A stretch of 15,007 nucleotides of DNA from DATMTS01 sp035564555. GTDB taxonomy: Bacteria > Actinomycetota > Actinomycetes > Actinomycetales > Microbacteriaceae. A model generated the notes under the pieces. That model saw only the letters and a list, made by a program, of their open reading frames with translations. It was not told the origin of the DNA and ran no database searches. Made by a program: the position numbers and the translations under genes. Shown here piece after piece: positions 14,669 through 15,007 of this stretch (position 1 is the first letter of the stretch; the number at the start of each line of letters is the position of its first letter). The DNA is taken from the NCBI GenBank assembly GCA_035564555.1, contig DATMTS010000073.1, positions 1 to 15,007 on the forward strand. The letters run 5' to 3'.

Positions 14669-14710
14669 GAGGCGCGGTCCGGTCAGCGTCGATGTTCGTC
14701 CGGCCCCCGG

Positions 14711-14833
14711 CCGGATCGCGCCGACACTGTTTTCGGGGTCTTACCGGATCGCGCCAGCCCTTTCCGGGCCCCTCCGGATCGCGCCAGCCCTTTCCGGGCC
14801 CCTCCGGATCGCGCCAGCCCTTTCCGGACCCCT
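14711..14833. repeat. 30-bp tandem repeat array, three copies plus a degenerate leader copy
   Basis: The unit begins CCGGATCGCGCCAGCCC and occurs at 14744-14773, 14774-14803 and 14804-14833. The first two are identical and the third differs at one base (GGAC for GGGC). A diverged 33-nt copy at 14711-14743 precedes them. Each unit carries CCGGA and TCCGG, a short inverted repeat with a 14-nt loop. The array is upstream of the nuclease gene and looks non-coding. Confidence 0.92.
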
Positions 14834-14848
14834 CCCGTGGACGAGTGA

Positions 14849-14919
14849 TTGCAGGAGATATTCGCGACGCGCCGGTGAACGGACCGCGCCTGGCGGGGCG
14901 TCGCGAATAACTCCTGCAA
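14849..14919. repeat. 71-bp palindromic element, copy B
   Basis: The 22-nt arms at 14849-14870 and 14898-14919 are inverted repeats with one mismatch. They start and end with TTGCAGGAG and CTCCTGCAA, with GCGACGC/GCGTCGC further in and a CGGACCG-containing core. Length, ends and core match copy A, but the middle of the arms has diverged in a pairing-preserving way (TTCGCGA paired with TCGCGAA here). The element lies between the 30-bp and 22-bp tandem arrays. No encoded protein is apparent; it resembles REP/MITE-like short palindromic elements. Confidence 0.88.
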
Positions 14920-14924
14920 CTGCA

Positions 14925-15007
14925 CACGACGTGCGGGCGGGGCCGACACGACGTGCGGGCGGGGCCGACACGACGTGCGGGCGGGGCCGACACGACGTGC
15001 GGGCGGG
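14925..15007. repeat. 22-bp tandem repeat array, truncated by the window end
   Basis: A unit starting CACGACGTGCGGGCGGGG occurs at 14925-14946, 14947-14968 and 14969-14990, with a fourth copy from 14991 cut at base 17 by the window edge. The copies are identical. The array begins five nt after palindromic element B. Its full length and what follows are outside the window. Confidence 0.92.

Larger units (their letters stand above)
14587..15007. other. Gene-free, repeat-rich region at the right edge
   Basis: No convincing gene is seen in these 421 bp. The stretch holds a 16-bp palindrome, a 30-bp tandem array, the second 71-bp palindromic element and a 22-bp tandem array cut off by the window end. 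Reading frames exist on both strands, but they run through the repeats, lack ribosome-binding sites and have no domain content. The promoter of the nuclease gene should be in its left part. Confidence 0.7.

Noticed and set aside
14419..14910. 163-codon + strand ORF through the 30-bp repeats
   Set aside because: The repeated decapeptide is a by-product of the 30-bp period; there is no ribosome-binding site or domain, and the start overlaps the nuclease gene on the other strand.
14711..15007. CRISPR array
   Set aside because: The 30-bp and 22-bp repeats are contiguous without unique spacers, and no cas gene is present.

Overview
This window looks like chromosomal DNA of a high-GC actinobacterium, most likely Microbacteriaceae. 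The evidence is a GC-rich sequence with strong third-position GC bias, frequent GTG starts, candidate leaderless promoters (a -10-like box 5-7 nt before ATG), and a very frequent GGCATCC/GGATGCC word at Ala-Ser and Asp-Ala codon pairs. The family assignment is inference; there is no rRNA or other marker gene here.

Layout. (1) 1-1561: a palindrome and a 9-bp tandem repeat at the left edge, then an AlaX-type alanyl-tRNA editing protein (-) divergent from a GNAT acetyltransferase (+). (2) 1647-3057: two small integral membrane proteins (Pr6Pr family and DUF998 family), separated by a 44-codon ORF built on a 15-bp repeat. (3) 3039-3680 (-): an isolated YqaJ-type PD-(D/E)XK exonuclease overlapping the DUF998 gene tail to tail. 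(4) 3721-8069: a carbohydrate locus. A ROK repressor (-) faces a tightly coupled operon of a sugar phosphate isomerase/epimerase-like TIM-barrel protein and two Gfo/Idh/MocA oxidoreductases, with a good promoter (TTGACA-17-TTGAAT) and operator-like inverted repeats between them. (5) 8136-8747: a pentapeptide-repeat protein. (6) 8782-13592: a MacB/LolD-like ABC transporter (permease then ATPase, -) divergent from an OmpR-type response regulator and its histidine kinase (+). The shared 194-bp intergenic region carries spaced CATAG half-sites, suggesting that the two-component system controls the transporter. (7) 13593-15007: an AbiEi-like/DUF559 nuclease-fold protein flanked by two 71-bp palindromic elements of one family, next to two unrelated tandem-repeat arrays (30-bp and 22-bp units). 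The 22-bp array runs off the right edge.

How the genes work together: the sugar locus reads as a repressor-controlled catabolic module, possibly a 3-keto-sugar oxidation/elimination/reduction route. The ABC transporter and two-component system read as one envelope-stress or export module. The right end is the accessory, repeat-rich part, and the nuclease framed by palindromic elements is the least conventional arrangement in the window. No tRNA, rRNA, CRISPR array, insertion sequence or prophage cluster was seen.
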